From the NCBI RefSeq assembly GCF_001466305.1, contig NZ_JWID01000001.1:124001-188000 (forward strand): a DNA stretch of 64,000 nucleotides, given 5' to 3'. The translations under genes and the position numbers were made by a program. Below the pieces are notes generated by a model. That model ran no database searches. It was not told where the DNA came from and saw only the letters and a program-made list of their open reading frames with translations. Positions 36,179 to 45,591 of the stretch are shown here, in pieces. Each line of letters begins with the position of its first letter. The first letter of the stretch is position 1. This DNA comes from Defluviitalea phaphyphila. Its GTDB lineage: Bacteria; Bacillota; Clostridia; Lachnospirales; Defluviitaleaceae.

Positions 36179-37120
36179 TTATCGTTCTTCTCTAAAATAT
36201 GGTTTTCCATTCGCCTTAGGACCTGCTTTTTTTATTCCAAAAAATGCAAGTACAAATAAAGTAGAAAGATAAGGAATCATAGCTAATAATTGATATGGTG
36301 TACCTGAGCTCATAACTTGAAGACGAAGCTGTAGAGCATCAGTAAATCCAAATAATAGTGCTGCAAGTAATACTCCTCCAGGCATCCATCTACCAAATAT
36401 AACAGCAGATAATGCAATAAATCCACGTCCAGCAACAACTCCATCAGAATATGTACTAATATATGCTGTTGTTAGATATGCTCCTCCTATACCTGCTAAT
36501 ATGCCACAAATAATACAAGCAATATATTTATTTAACATTACATTTATCCCCATAGACTCAGCTGCTTTAGGAAATTCTCCAATTGCTTTGTAATTAAGTC
36601 CTAGCTTCGTTTTACTAAAAAAAACATAAGTAAGAGGTACTAATAAATAAGCAATATATACAATAGGAGTATGATTGAAAAATACAACTCCTAAAACAGG
36701 AATTTTATTAAGAATAGGAATAGGCACTGTTTTCATTAATGTTGCTTGAACCAAAGTTGAACTAATTCCAAAATATATTTTATAAATAAATGAGGCTAGG
36801 GCTGGAGCAAAAATGTTAATTGCCATACCATATACTATCTGTTCTGCTCCTAAATGAATTGTACAAAAAGCATAAATCATATTAATTAATATACCACTTA
36901 TAGCTCCTGCTAAAATTCCCAAATATGGATTTCCTGTAATATAACAAATGAGAAACCCACTAAGAGCACCAAATGTCATTATTCCATCTAATCCTATATT
37001 AACTAAACCAGCTCTTTCTGAATATAATTCTGCTAGTGCCACAATAAGAATAGGCGTAGCCATACGCACAGTAGATAAAAGTAATTCCTGAATAAAGATA
37101 ATATCAAATACTGTTTCCAT
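36179..37120 (-). CDS. Nucleoside/purine ABC importer permease 2, system 1
   Basis: A 313-residue permease with about eight helices of the YufQ/COG1079 type. It has the family motifs LYSERAGLVNIGLDGIMTFGAL (about 27-48) and GRGFIALSAVIFGRWMPGG (about 233-251) and ends PYFREER, like its paralogue at 54709. It forms the channel with the permease at 37120-38175. Its start ATG overlaps the stop of that gene (TAATG). AAGGAG lies upstream. Substrate as for the binding protein. Confidence 0.92.
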   Translation of the reverse strand: METVFDIIFIQELLLSTVRMATPILIVALAELYSERAGLVNIGLDGIMTFGALSGFLICYITGNPYLGILAGAISGILINMIYAFCTIHLGAEQIVYGMAINIFAPALASFIYKIYFGISSTLVQATLMKTVPIPILNKIPVLGVVFFNHTPIVYIAYLLVPLTYVFFSKTKLGLNYKAIGEFPKAAESMGINVMLNKYIACIICGILAGIGGAYLTTAYISTYSDGVVAGRGFIALSAVIFGRWMPGGVLLAALLFGFTDALQLRLQVMSSGTPYQLLAMIPYLSTLFVLAFFGIKKAGPKANGKPYFREER

Positions 37121-38175
37121 TACAATGGCTCCTTCCTAGGCTTTGAAAATACATTGCTAAAAAATTGTCTTATTTTAGGAAGGTTAATAAATGCACTTCC
37201 CGCTACAGCAAAGACAATTACTAATGCCTGAATAATATCTATTACAGATGTTGGCATTCCGCTTCCCACTTGCATAGTTGTTGCTCCAGTTCTAAGAATT
37301 GCAAATAAATAAGCTACTAAAACAGTTCCTATAGGATTTAACTGCCCTATGAGTGCAATAGCAACTCCATCAAACCCATATCCTTGTCCAAAACCAGACA
37401 TTAATCTAAACTGTGTTCCATGTAATTCTACACTTCCTCCTAACCCTGCTATTGCTCCAGATATAATAAAAGAAAACAACATAAATTTTTTTACAGGCAA
37501 TCCATTAAATTGAGAAGCAATTTGATTTAAACCTACTGCTCTAAGTTTAAATCCTTTTGATGTATAAAATAGAAAATAATAAATAATCAAAGTAAGGATT
37601 AATGCTATAACAATTCCATAATGAACTCGTGATTGACTAAAAATCCTTCCTAATTTTACTGGAACAGAAGCAGTTTGTGGAACATTACCTTCTCTTAAGG
37701 GCCCCGTATATAAATATCCCATAAATAAAATAGCTACATAGTTTAACATGATACTAACAATTATTTCATTTAAACCTCTAGTTATTTTAAGAATCCCAGG
37801 AATAGCACCCCAAATTCCTCCAGCTATAGTCCCTAAAGTAAGACTGATTATAATTAAAGGAATTCCTGTTATTCCTTTTAAAGTTGTAGATATCCATATA
37901 CTTACTACTGCACCCATGACAAACTGTCCTTCTCCGCCAAGATTAAAAACACCACATTTGTAAGCAAAAGTAGCTGCTAATCCAGTAAAAATCAAGGGAA
38001 CAGCTTTTATAACAGTCTCTCCGATATTAGCTGGTGTACAAAATGCACCCTTAAATAAATATGTATAAGCTTCCATAGGATTGCCACCAATTATTGTGAT
38101 TAAAATAGCTCCTATTATAAATGAACATAATACAGATATTACAGGTACAAAAATTTTAATTAACATATTTTTCAT
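37120..38175 (-). CDS. Nucleoside/purine ABC importer permease 1, system 1
   Basis: This 351-residue permease is of the YufP/COG4603 type, with GLAATFAYKCGVFNLGGEGQFVMGAVVS near 60-87 and GFGQGYGFDGVAIALIGQLNP near 265-285. It has about nine membrane helices. It heterodimerises with the downstream permease and is energised by the double ABC ATPase encoded just upstream. The gap to the ATPase stop is 14 bases. AGGAGGATAA precedes ATG 38175. Confidence 0.92.
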   Translation of the reverse strand: MKNMLIKIFVPVISVLCSFIIGAILITIIGGNPMEAYTYLFKGAFCTPANIGETVIKAVPLIFTGLAATFAYKCGVFNLGGEGQFVMGAVVSIWISTTLKGITGIPLIIISLTLGTIAGGIWGAIPGILKITRGLNEIIVSIMLNYVAILFMGYLYTGPLREGNVPQTASVPVKLGRIFSQSRVHYGIVIALILTLIIYYFLFYTSKGFKLRAVGLNQIASQFNGLPVKKFMLFSFIISGAIAGLGGSVELHGTQFRLMSGFGQGYGFDGVAIALIGQLNPIGTVLVAYLFAILRTGATTMQVGSGMPTSVIDIIQALVIVFAVAGSAFINLPKIRQFFSNVFSKPRKEPL

Positions 38176-38189
38176 TTATTTATCCTCCT

Positions 38190-39704
38190 TTACTCTGCTT
38201 TTCCAGCCATTGCCAACGAAATTTCGTCAATGGGTGGATTATCTCCAGAGTAAATACCTACTATTTGTCCTTCAAACATTACTGCTATGCGATCGGATAA
38301 TTTTAATATTTCATCAAAATCCGCACTGATTAAAATAACCCCACATCCTTTATCTCTGGCACTGATTATTTTATCATGCACATATTTTGTAGCCCCTATA
38401 TCCAATCCTCTTGTAGGATGAACCGCTACTAAAAGTTCTGGCTCCATTTCAAGTTCTCTAGCCAAAACAATTTTTTGCTGATTACCTCCTGAAAGATTTC
38501 TAACTTCTTGGTCAATTGAACTACATCGAATATCATACTTTTTTTTCATCTCATTGGAATATTGATTAATTATCTTTTTCTTTAAAAATAGTCCTTTTTT
38601 CAAAGAAAACTTTGATTTTTCAATAGATTTTAGTATCAAATTTTCTTTTACACTCATATCACCAATTAATCCCATTTTATTTCTGTCTTCTGGTATATGG
38701 GAAATATTAGAATTTATAAAGTCATTAGGATCAAATTGGGCTACTTTTTTACCATATAAATAAATATTTCCCTCATGAGGTGTAATAACCCCTGTAACAA
38801 CTTGAGCTAATTGGGACTGTCCATTCCCATCTACTCCAGCTATTCCAAGAATTTCTCCCTTACCAACTGTTAAAGAAATATCCTTTATCCCATTATGCTT
38901 TGATTCCTTATTAAAACTTATATGTTCTAAAGCTATAATATTTTCTTTTGTTTTAGAAACCTTTTTATATTTACTAGATACCATTTTTTTGCCAATCATA
39001 AGAGCTGCTAATTCTTCTGCATTTGTTTTATTTTTATCCAATGTTTTTATTGTATGTCCCATTCTAAGAATTGTAATACGATCGCTAATTTCCAAAACCT
39101 CGCGCATTTTATGTGATATAAAAACAACAGATTTCTTTTCTGATATTAATTTTTTTATAACTCTAAATAATCCCTCTACTTCTATATCAGTTAATGCTGC
39201 TGTCGGTTCATCTAAAATTAGTAGTTCTGCTCCTCTATATAATGCTTTTAATATTTCTACACGTTGCTGTTCTCCTACTGAAATTTCTGTTATTGGTTTA
39301 TCAATTTCAACATTTAGTCCGTATTTAGATGCTAATTCAAGAATATCTTTTTTAATACGGTCTTTTTTTATAAATATTGATGAATCTTTTGTGACTCCTA
39401 ATATAATATTTTCAAATACCGTCATGGCTTCTACTAACATAAAATGCTGATGAACCATACCAATCCCAAGCTTCATAGCTTTTGATGGAGAATCAATTTT
39501 AACTTTTTTACCCCTATAATAAATGCTTCCACTAGTAGGTTGATATAACCCAATAAGTATATTCATAAGTGTACTTTTCCCTGCTCCATTTTCTCCTAAA
39601 AGTGTATGTACTTCTCCTTCTCTAATAATTAAATTAATATCTTTATTTGCATAAATATCTCCGAATTTTTTTGTAATATTTTTCATAACAAGTAATTCTC
39701 TCAT
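38190..39704 (-). CDS. Nucleoside/purine ABC importer ATPase (two ABC domains), system 1
   Basis: A 504-residue tandem ATPase of the YufO/RbsA-like type. Domain 1 has Walker A GENGAGKSTLMNIL near 38, signature ISVGEQQRVEILKAL near 142 and Walker B LLILDEPTAALTD near 158. Domain 2 has a degenerate Walker A (GVDGNGQSQLAQVV near 290) and signature LSGGNQQKIVLAREL near 405, as usual for this family. It is first in a four-gene operon. AAAGGAGGG precedes ATG 39704. A terminator hairpin just upstream (39755-39797) separates it from guaD. I find no convincing promoter in the 50 bases between. Confidence 0.94.
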   Translation of the reverse strand: MRELLVMKNITKKFGDIYANKDINLIIREGEVHTLLGENGAGKSTLMNILIGLYQPTSGSIYYRGKKVKIDSPSKAMKLGIGMVHQHFMLVEAMTVFENIILGVTKDSSIFIKKDRIKKDILELASKYGLNVEIDKPITEISVGEQQRVEILKALYRGAELLILDEPTAALTDIEVEGLFRVIKKLISEKKSVVFISHKMREVLEISDRITILRMGHTIKTLDKNKTNAEELAALMIGKKMVSSKYKKVSKTKENIIALEHISFNKESKHNGIKDISLTVGKGEILGIAGVDGNGQSQLAQVVTGVITPHEGNIYLYGKKVAQFDPNDFINSNISHIPEDRNKMGLIGDMSVKENLILKSIEKSKFSLKKGLFLKKKIINQYSNEMKKKYDIRCSSIDQEVRNLSGGNQQKIVLARELEMEPELLVAVHPTRGLDIGATKYVHDKIISARDKGCGVILISADFDEILKLSDRIAVMFEGQIVGIYSGDNPPIDEISLAMAGKAE

Positions 39705-39754
39705 CTACAAACCCTCCTTTCATCAAAATCGTAGCTTTATTTTTAATTTAATAT

Positions 39755-39797
39755 TAAAAAAAGATATATAAATATCCTTAGATATATATACATCTTT
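39755..39797 (-). terminator. Terminator after guaD
   Basis: A 17-bp stem with one mismatch and one G-T pair (39760-39776 with 39781-39797) has a 4-base loop and is followed by seven T residues on the minus strand. It ends the guaD-containing operon, or acts as an attenuator before the transporter operon. Confidence 0.85.
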
Positions 39798-39829
39798 GTA
39801 TAAAAATTAATTATTTAGTTAAATCCTTT

Positions 39830-41086
39830 TTATACTTCTTCTCCTTCAAGATATCTAGCTATAATATCATTTTTATCTCCACAATAAATAAACCTTTCTA
39901 ACTTTTCTAATGGACTTAATTCTTTAATTACATTTTGATTACTATCTATAACAATTGCATCAAATAAATAACCCTTTTCAAAACTTCCTGTTTTTCCAAA
40001 AAAACTACCATTTAGCTTCGTTGCCAGATAAAATGCTTCGGATTCTGTTAATATTCTTTCGTTATTATTAAATATATGTCTAATCTTTGAACTTTGTATT
40101 GCACTCTTAATAGTATTTGTCATAGATATCATATGTCCTGCTCCAACATCTGAACCAAGTCCAACTTGAATGCCCATATCTAAATATTTTGTTACAGGCA
40201 TAATTCCACTAGATAAGTTTATATTAGCATCTGGACAATGTACTAAATATACATTTTTATTTTTGGCCATTTTAATTTCTTCTTCTTCAAGATAAATTGC
40301 ATGAGCCATTATTGTTTTTTCCATTCCATAAAGTTGATTTTTTAAATATACATCAGAATAATTTTTATTACTAGGGAATAAAGATTTTACCCATTTTACT
40401 TCATCTTTATTCTCAGATAAATGGGTTTGTACTGGTATCTTTTTTTTAACTGATAAATCCCCTAACTTTTTAAGCAAATCTAATGAACAACTAGGGGCAA
40501 ATCGTGGAGTAATTATTGGTTTTATTAAATCTTCTTTGCTATTATTATCAATAAACTCTATAGTTTCTTTTAATGAATCGTCAGTAGTTTGAAGTAAATT
40601 TTCTGGTGCATTTTGATCCATATTCACTTTTCCAACAAATGCAGATATCTTCCTCTTTTTTATTTCTTCTATAAGTATTTGGTTACTATTATTATGAATT
40701 GTTCCAAAAATACATGAACGAAGAGTTCCATTATCATATAAATCCTTTACAAATGCTGAATATATCTTCTTTGCATAATTTTCATTAACAAATTTCATTT
40801 CATTTTCAAATGTATATTTATTCAACCAATCTATTAATTCTAAATCTAAGCCTACTCCCTGTTGTAAATATTGAGGTGCATGAACATGTAAATCAACAAA
40901 AGAAGGGATTATAATTGCGTCTTTATAATCTTTTACTTTAATTGGTTCATATTTTTTAGGCAAATTTTTATATATACCTAGCACTCTTTTATTTTTAATT
41001 ATCAAAAAACTTTTTTCATGTATTTCAAAGAAATCTTTCTCTTTTGTAAATATAAAGTTTCCTTTTAGTATTTTGAGGTCATTCAA
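39830..41086 (-). CDS. guaD: Guanine deaminase
   Basis: A 418-residue amidohydrolase converting guanine to xanthine and ammonia. The zinc ligands and substrate motifs are PSFVDLHVHAPQYLQQGVGLDLELIDWLN (near 60-88), PVQTHLSENKDEVKWV near 200, and GLGSDVGAGHMISM near 305, all diagnostic of GuaD. I prefer TTG 41086 as the start: GGTGA is 7 bases upstream and the product then begins MNDLKILKGNFIFTKEKD, like other guanine deaminases. The TTG at 41113 has no Shine-Dalgarno site and overlaps the previous stop area. It is the last gene of the preA-like to guaD operon. Confidence 0.93.
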   Translation of the reverse strand: MNDLKILKGNFIFTKEKDFFEIHEKSFLIIKNKRVLGIYKNLPKKYEPIKVKDYKDAIIIPSFVDLHVHAPQYLQQGVGLDLELIDWLNKYTFENEMKFVNENYAKKIYSAFVKDLYDNGTLRSCIFGTIHNNSNQILIEEIKKRKISAFVGKVNMDQNAPENLLQTTDDSLKETIEFIDNNSKEDLIKPIITPRFAPSCSLDLLKKLGDLSVKKKIPVQTHLSENKDEVKWVKSLFPSNKNYSDVYLKNQLYGMEKTIMAHAIYLEEEEIKMAKNKNVYLVHCPDANINLSSGIMPVTKYLDMGIQVGLGSDVGAGHMISMTNTIKSAIQSSKIRHIFNNNERILTESEAFYLATKLNGSFFGKTGSFEKGYLFDAIVIDSNQNVIKELSPLEKLERFIYCGDKNDIIARYLEGEEV

Positions 41087-41114
41087 TATCTCATCACCAA
41101 CTTCTATTATCAAA

Positions 41115-41606
41115 TTATTCTAATTTTAGGATATTAATTTGCTTTATAGAATATTTTTTTATAACCTTATGAACAAATTTATCTCTAGTTGCAATGTAAA
41201 TTTCATTTGCTTCTAATAATATTTTTCTAAAAATTTTATCAAATCCACAATTTTTAATCTCTAAAAGACCTATTTCATCCAAAAATATTGGCGATATACG
41301 TTTTTTAAGCATATCTTCTATTTTATATTCAATAATATTGAATGTCTTATTAGAAAAACGGTAAGGCCCTAAAGACACTCCATTATCCCAATTATCAAAG
41401 TCCCTGTTATAAAATAAATAATCCTCCCTTATTATGAAAGGATATTTTTCTCTATTCGATAGTTGAATAGCATCATATCCTATAATATTGCCATTTTTCA
41501 TTCTCTTAACTGATACAAATCCATCACCTTTATTTATTTTTTCATATATTTTTATTAACCTTGTTGTCTTTCCTTGATTTCTTTCTCCTACAACAATATT
41601 TACCAT
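41115..41606 (-). CDS. THEP1-like P-loop NTPase in the hydroxylase cluster
   Basis: A 163-residue small NTPase. Walker A is GERNQGKTTR at residues 7-16, and the Walker B region ISPIFLDEIGLLEI near 105-118 matches the DEIG motif of the THEP1/NTPase_1 family. The in-vivo role of this family is unclear. Here it overlaps the XdhC-type gene by 7 bases, so a role in maturation of molybdenum/selenium hydroxylases, perhaps analogous to YqeC, is plausible but unproven. No strong Shine-Dalgarno site is seen. Coupling to the upstream gene is likely. Confidence 0.75.
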   Translation of the reverse strand: MVNIVVGERNQGKTTRLIKIYEKINKGDGFVSVKRMKNGNIIGYDAIQLSNREKYPFIIREDYLFYNRDFDNWDNGVSLGPYRFSNKTFNIIEYKIEDMLKKRISPIFLDEIGLLEIKNCGFDKIFRKILLEANEIYIATRDKFVHKVIKKYSIKQINILKLE

Positions 41607-42421
41607 TTTATTTCAGCTGCCATATGTTTATGTCCTTTTTTATTATAGACAACAGATAATATCTCTGAGGCAATGGAAATTGCTATTTCTTCTGGAGACC
41701 CTCCTCCTATATCTAAACCAATAGGTGCATAAAAGTTCGTTAATTCAATTTTTCTTCCAAAATTCTCATATGTTTTTTCCACGAATTCTTTTAATTTTTT
41801 TTCTGAACATAACATACCTATATATTTAGGTTTTAGTTTTAATTCAATAATTTTATTCATTACATTGTAATCATACTTATGAGAAGGAGTACAAATTACA
41901 ACATAACTATTATCTTTAATTCTTTCTTTTTCTAAAAATTCCGAATAATTAGATAAAACTTTTCTATCATATATCTTAAGACTATCATAAACTTCTTTAC
42001 GATCATCAATCAAAGTAACATAAAAATCCATAGTCTTTAATACATTTGTTAAAGCTTGTCCAACATGTCCTGCTCCAAATATATAAACATATGCTTTTGG
42101 ACCAATATATTCATAAAAAAGAGAAACCTTTCCGCCACATGCCATAGGAAGAGTTTTTGTATCTTCAACAATCTTTCCTTCATTTAATAAATATTTTTCT
42201 AATACACTTTTCTTTTCATTAATTAAACTTTTACATTTTTCTCTAGCATAATATTCTATGGCTCCTCCTCCTACTGTTCCAAAGGAGGAGCCACTTTCTC
42301 CTACTAACATTTTTTTACCAACAACAGATGGTGTACTTCCCATACTTTCAACAACCGTAACCATCATACATTGTTCGCCAGATTTCTGCATTTTTATTAG
42401 TTCTTCATATATTTCATTCAT
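41600..42421 (-). CDS. xdhC: XdhC/CoxI-family molybdenum-hydroxylase maturation protein
   Basis: A 273-residue protein that in this family binds molybdenum cofactor and helps insert its sulfido (or selenido) ligand into xanthine dehydrogenases. Landmarks are MMVTVVESMGSTPSVVGKKMLV near 18-40, MACGGKVSLFYEYI near 93-106, the Rossmann motif VYIFGAGHVGQAL near 110-122 and the C-terminal YAPIGLDIGGGSPEEIAISI. Its partners are the two hydroxylases encoded at 48.6-54.7 kb. The ATG at 42421 follows GAGGGAT. It sits between the membrane protein gene and the NTPase gene. Confidence 0.93.
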   Translation of the reverse strand: MNEIYEELIKMQKSGEQCMMVTVVESMGSTPSVVGKKMLVGESGSSFGTVGGGAIEYYAREKCKSLINEKKSVLEKYLLNEGKIVEDTKTLPMACGGKVSLFYEYIGPKAYVYIFGAGHVGQALTNVLKTMDFYVTLIDDRKEVYDSLKIYDRKVLSNYSEFLEKERIKDNSYVVICTPSHKYDYNVMNKIIELKLKPKYIGMLCSEKKLKEFVEKTYENFGRKIELTNFYAPIGLDIGGGSPEEIAISIASEILSVVYNKKGHKHMAAEIKW

Positions 42422-42433
42422 ATATATCCCTCA

Positions 42434-43057
42434 TTATATTAAATATTGTATCAATACTGCTAAACCTAAAGTAGTAAATGCATAAACAGGCTTTACTTCT
42501 AAATTGTTTTTAACTTTGTTATTTACTAATAAGAATACTATAACTAAAAATCCATTTATTAATCCATTAATAACTAAGAAATTAAATCCATTTTGAAATG
42601 ATGCAATATATTTTCCAACATTACCTGTAAATAGATATATCCCTACTAGGTAAAACATATACATCAATCTCCAGCCAATACTTCCTATAATCGCTGCTCC
42701 TACATATTCTTTTGTATTATTTTCTCCTGCCAAGAATGGACATACAGCAGCAACTATCATAGATTCAAGTATAATTGATATCATAGGATTAATAGTTTTA
42801 AAAATACTTAATCCTGGTAATAATAAATCTATAGCTTTTATTCCTGCTGATATAAATCCTATTAACAATAGTGAAGACCTATTTCCTATTGATTTATAAG
42901 CTCTAACTAATATAACACTTGCTATTGGAAACATAATCATTCCAGATACTGAATAAGGTATTAAATGTAAAATATATCCTAAAGTAGCCTCTAAAATACC
43001 CCATATTCCTCCATAAAATATTATTTTAAATAAGTTTTTTGATAATTTAATATTCAT
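42434..43057 (-). CDS. Multi-spanning membrane protein in the purine operon, function unknown
   Basis: A 207-residue protein with about six hydrophobic helices, running from GILEATLGYILHLIPYSVSGMIMFPIASVILV to a C-terminal LGLAVLIQYLI. I recognise no transporter signature, although the size and layout recall ECF-type substrate-binding membrane subunits. Its place between ssnA and xdhC in a tightly packed operon suggests a link to purine or cofactor metabolism, for example uptake of a base or of a cofactor precursor. ATG 43057 with AAGGGGAA upstream is the start. The longer frame would run into ssnA. Confidence 0.65.
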   Translation of the reverse strand: MNIKLSKNLFKIIFYGGIWGILEATLGYILHLIPYSVSGMIMFPIASVILVRAYKSIGNRSSLLLIGFISAGIKAIDLLLPGLSIFKTINPMISIILESMIVAAVCPFLAGENNTKEYVGAAIIGSIGWRLMYMFYLVGIYLFTGNVGKYIASFQNGFNFLVINGLINGFLVIVFLLVNNKVKNNLEVKPVYAFTTLGLAVLIQYLI

Positions 43058-43077
43058 AATTAAATTCCCCTTTCTAT

Positions 43078-44391
43078 TTATTTTATTTTTTTCCAAAGTG
43101 CTGCAGCACATTTTTTAGCGTCCTTTAATTCTTTTGATATATCTTGTAATAATTTATAATTGCTTATTCTATGTACTCCCTTTACCCACACCTCCTTTGG
43201 ATGTAACTGTTCTAAAATTCCATATACAAAATGCCCAAAGGCATTTTCTTTAGTCATAGGAGTAATAGAATGATATGGTACCAACATCAAATCTGATTCA
43301 AACCCCTCACTTAAAGAACCTAATAAGCATCCCAATCGTCTGCTGACAAATTTGTAAGAATATAAAATACTTTTTCGTAAATATTCTATATTAAAAGAAT
43401 TAGGGGCATTTATATTAGACGAATAAACTAAAGTTTGATAATCTCTAGCCAACGAAAAACCTAATCCATCATTGCCTACTATAAAAGGAATATCTAAATC
43501 TATGGTTCGTTTAACTTGAGGTAATCCCACCCCATTATTCATATTTGATGATGGATTAAATGCCATTAACCCTTTAGTTTGTTTTATTAATTTAAAATCT
43601 TTTTTTTCTAGGTATATTCCATGAACATATATACTATCTTCTCTAAGAAGATCATATTTTTGAAATCTTTCTAAAATTGATAATCCAGAATGATTTTTTG
43701 TCCAATTAATGTCCTCTATACTTTCTCCTACATGAACATGAATAGGAATTTCTTTAGTAATTTTTGATAATTTTTTTAAACTATCATCTCCCAAACTGAA
43801 GGAAGCATGTAAACCTATTAATCCTCTTGCATCTTTATTTTTTTCTTTTTCCATTTTTTCATAAAACGATATATTTTCATCAATACATTCATCTATATTA
43901 AATCTGTCACTTGTTTCAAAGCAAAATATTCCTCTAAGTCCTATTTTATCTACAACAGCTTTTTTTAATATGCTTAAACTACCACTAATCATTTCTCCAC
44001 TTGCATGATGATCTATTACCGTCGTTATCCCATTTTTTAAAAAATTTTCTCCACTTGTAATACCACTATAATAAATCTCTTCTTCTCCTAACCCCCTATC
44101 AAGTTTCCACCAAAGTTGATTTAAAATATCTTGAAAACTTTTAGGATTATACGGAGTCAGCCATCCTCTTGCAAAAGTTGAGTAAATATGTGTATGTCCT
44201 AAAACTAATCCAGGTAAAACAATACCACCTTTTCCATCTATCTCTTTATAATCCTTTTTATTTTGATCTTGGATATAATCTTTATATTCTTTCATTGTAC
44301 CTACTTTTAATATCTTTTTATCAAAAGCAATAAATGCATTTTCCAAATACTTTTTAAAATCATATAGAGTAACATTTTTTAATATCACCAT
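43078..44391 (-). CDS. ssnA: SsnA-like amidohydrolase
   Basis: A 437-residue metal-dependent amidohydrolase of the SsnA/ATZ-TRZ type. Metal ligands appear in LPGLVLGHTHIYSTFARGW near 57-75, VIDHHASG near 127, HVHVGESIEDINW near 217 and VGNDGLGFSLARDY near 310. SsnA genes co-occur with ygfK/xdhD in selenium-dependent purine clusters and are tied to anaerobic urate/purine breakdown, with the exact hydrolytic step still debated. The gene lies 14 bases after the PreA-like gene. AGGGGGAAC precedes ATG 44391. Confidence 0.9.
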   Translation of the reverse strand: MVILKNVTLYDFKKYLENAFIAFDKKILKVGTMKEYKDYIQDQNKKDYKEIDGKGGIVLPGLVLGHTHIYSTFARGWLTPYNPKSFQDILNQLWWKLDRGLGEEEIYYSGITSGENFLKNGITTVIDHHASGEMISGSLSILKKAVVDKIGLRGIFCFETSDRFNIDECIDENISFYEKMEKEKNKDARGLIGLHASFSLGDDSLKKLSKITKEIPIHVHVGESIEDINWTKNHSGLSILERFQKYDLLREDSIYVHGIYLEKKDFKLIKQTKGLMAFNPSSNMNNGVGLPQVKRTIDLDIPFIVGNDGLGFSLARDYQTLVYSSNINAPNSFNIEYLRKSILYSYKFVSRRLGCLLGSLSEGFESDLMLVPYHSITPMTKENAFGHFVYGILEQLHPKEVWVKGVHRISNYKLLQDISKELKDAKKCAAALWKKIK

Positions 44392-44405
44392 ACAAGTTCC
44401 CCCTA

Positions 44406-45485
44406 TTAAAAACTTATGGCATTCTTAGGACATATACTTTTACAAAGTGTACAACCAAAACAATATTCTTTATTTATAATAATTTTATTATCTACTTTAC
44501 TCATTGCAAAATAAGGGCAACTTTTAATACATTTTTGACAAAGTATACAAGCTTTTTCATCAACATTTGGATATATTGGTTCATATACTGTATCCGGTAT
44601 GTTTAATGGTGTATCAATTACTTCTTGGATACTACTAAATCCATAATTTTTAAGCGTTTGTGGTAATTCGTCAATGATTTTTTTATAAAGATCTATTCCT
44701 TTAAGCATTGCTGCTGATAACATCTGTACCAGATTTGCTCCTGCTAATAAGAATTCTAATACATCTTTAGCAGAACTAATGCCACCAACTCCAATAATCT
44801 TACACTCTGGAACTTCTCTTTTTATTTTAGCAATCATTGCTAAAGCTATAGGTTTAATAACTGGTCCAGACATCCATGCTTCTCCTTTTGTATTGCCCAT
44901 AACAATTGACCTCTTTTTTAAATCAATACTCATAGTTGGGCCTACAGAATTAATTGCAACAACTCCATCTCCTCCAGATTCTAAAACCATCTTAGAAAAA
45001 GCTACTGGGTCTGGCATATGTGGGCTAAGTTTCATGAATACTGGTTTATTAGTTAAACTTCTTATTGTCTTAATAGTTTCTGCTATTATAGATAAATCTT
45101 TTCCCACATAATGAGTTGAAATTTCAAAAGCATCTGCAAATGGATCTAGAGCTGGGATTAAAATTTTCATATCTTCTTTTGTATATCCTGTACTAATTAT
45201 TAATGGAGATTTAACCTCCTTTTTAATATTAGGAAGATATTTATTAACCCAACATTCTAATGAATATTCTGACCATAATTCTACATTTAAAATATTATTT
45301 TCTCCTGCAATAATACATGGACGTGGAACCATTGCTCCATTTATCGAAATAGTTTTTGTAACCATTGCTCCTAATCCCATTTTATTAAGGAAAATTATCT
45401 TTTCATCATCTCCTACTAATGGACCTGAAGCTGGCATTAACGGATTTTTAAATTTCATTCCCATAAAACTAGTACTTAAATCCAT
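44406..45485 (-). CDS. PreA-like Fe-S flavoprotein (dihydropyrimidine/dihydroorotate dehydrogenase family)
   Basis: A 359-residue protein. An N-terminal FMN-binding TIM barrel (GMKFKNPLMPASGPLVGDDEK near 9-28, KPVFMKLSPHMPD near 143, IIGVGGISSAKDVLEFLLAGA near 225) is joined to a C-terminal ferredoxin-like part with two 4Fe-4S motifs, CILCQKCIKSCP and CFGCTLCKSICP. This is the build of PreA, which with PreT reduces or oxidises pyrimidine rings. In a purine cluster it is a candidate for reducing the pyrimidine half of xanthine or urate. ATG 45485 has ATAGGAG 7 bases upstream. It is first in a six-gene operon with its own promoter. Confidence 0.88.
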   Translation of the reverse strand: MDLSTSFMGMKFKNPLMPASGPLVGDDEKIIFLNKMGLGAMVTKTISINGAMVPRPCIIAGENNILNVELWSEYSLECWVNKYLPNIKKEVKSPLIISTGYTKEDMKILIPALDPFADAFEISTHYVGKDLSIIAETIKTIRSLTNKPVFMKLSPHMPDPVAFSKMVLESGGDGVVAINSVGPTMSIDLKKRSIVMGNTKGEAWMSGPVIKPIALAMIAKIKREVPECKIIGVGGISSAKDVLEFLLAGANLVQMLSAAMLKGIDLYKKIIDELPQTLKNYGFSSIQEVIDTPLNIPDTVYEPIYPNVDEKACILCQKCIKSCPYFAMSKVDNKIIINKEYCFGCTLCKSICPKNAISF

Positions 45486-45516
45486 ATTAATACTCCTATC
45501 AAACAAATTTAAAAAA

Positions 45517-45544
45517 CAAAAAGGAGCCCACTTTTGTAGGCTCC
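45517..45544 (-). terminator. Terminator/attenuator hairpin in the preA-like leader
   Basis: GGAGCC (45523-45528) pairs with GGCTCC (45539-45544) over a 10-base loop. On the minus strand TTTTTGTTTTTT follows. It lies after tetR and before the PreA-like gene, but downstream of the promoter at 45592-45620. Confidence 0.8.
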
Positions 45545-45591
45545 ATTACCTTCTAAATATCACTTTTATTTTATTTATTTTTTATATTTCA

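Noticed and set aside
39705-39829. Purine riboswitch before the first importer
   Set aside because: The gap holds a strong terminator and AT-rich sequence. None of the conserved purine aptamer loop sequences are visible.
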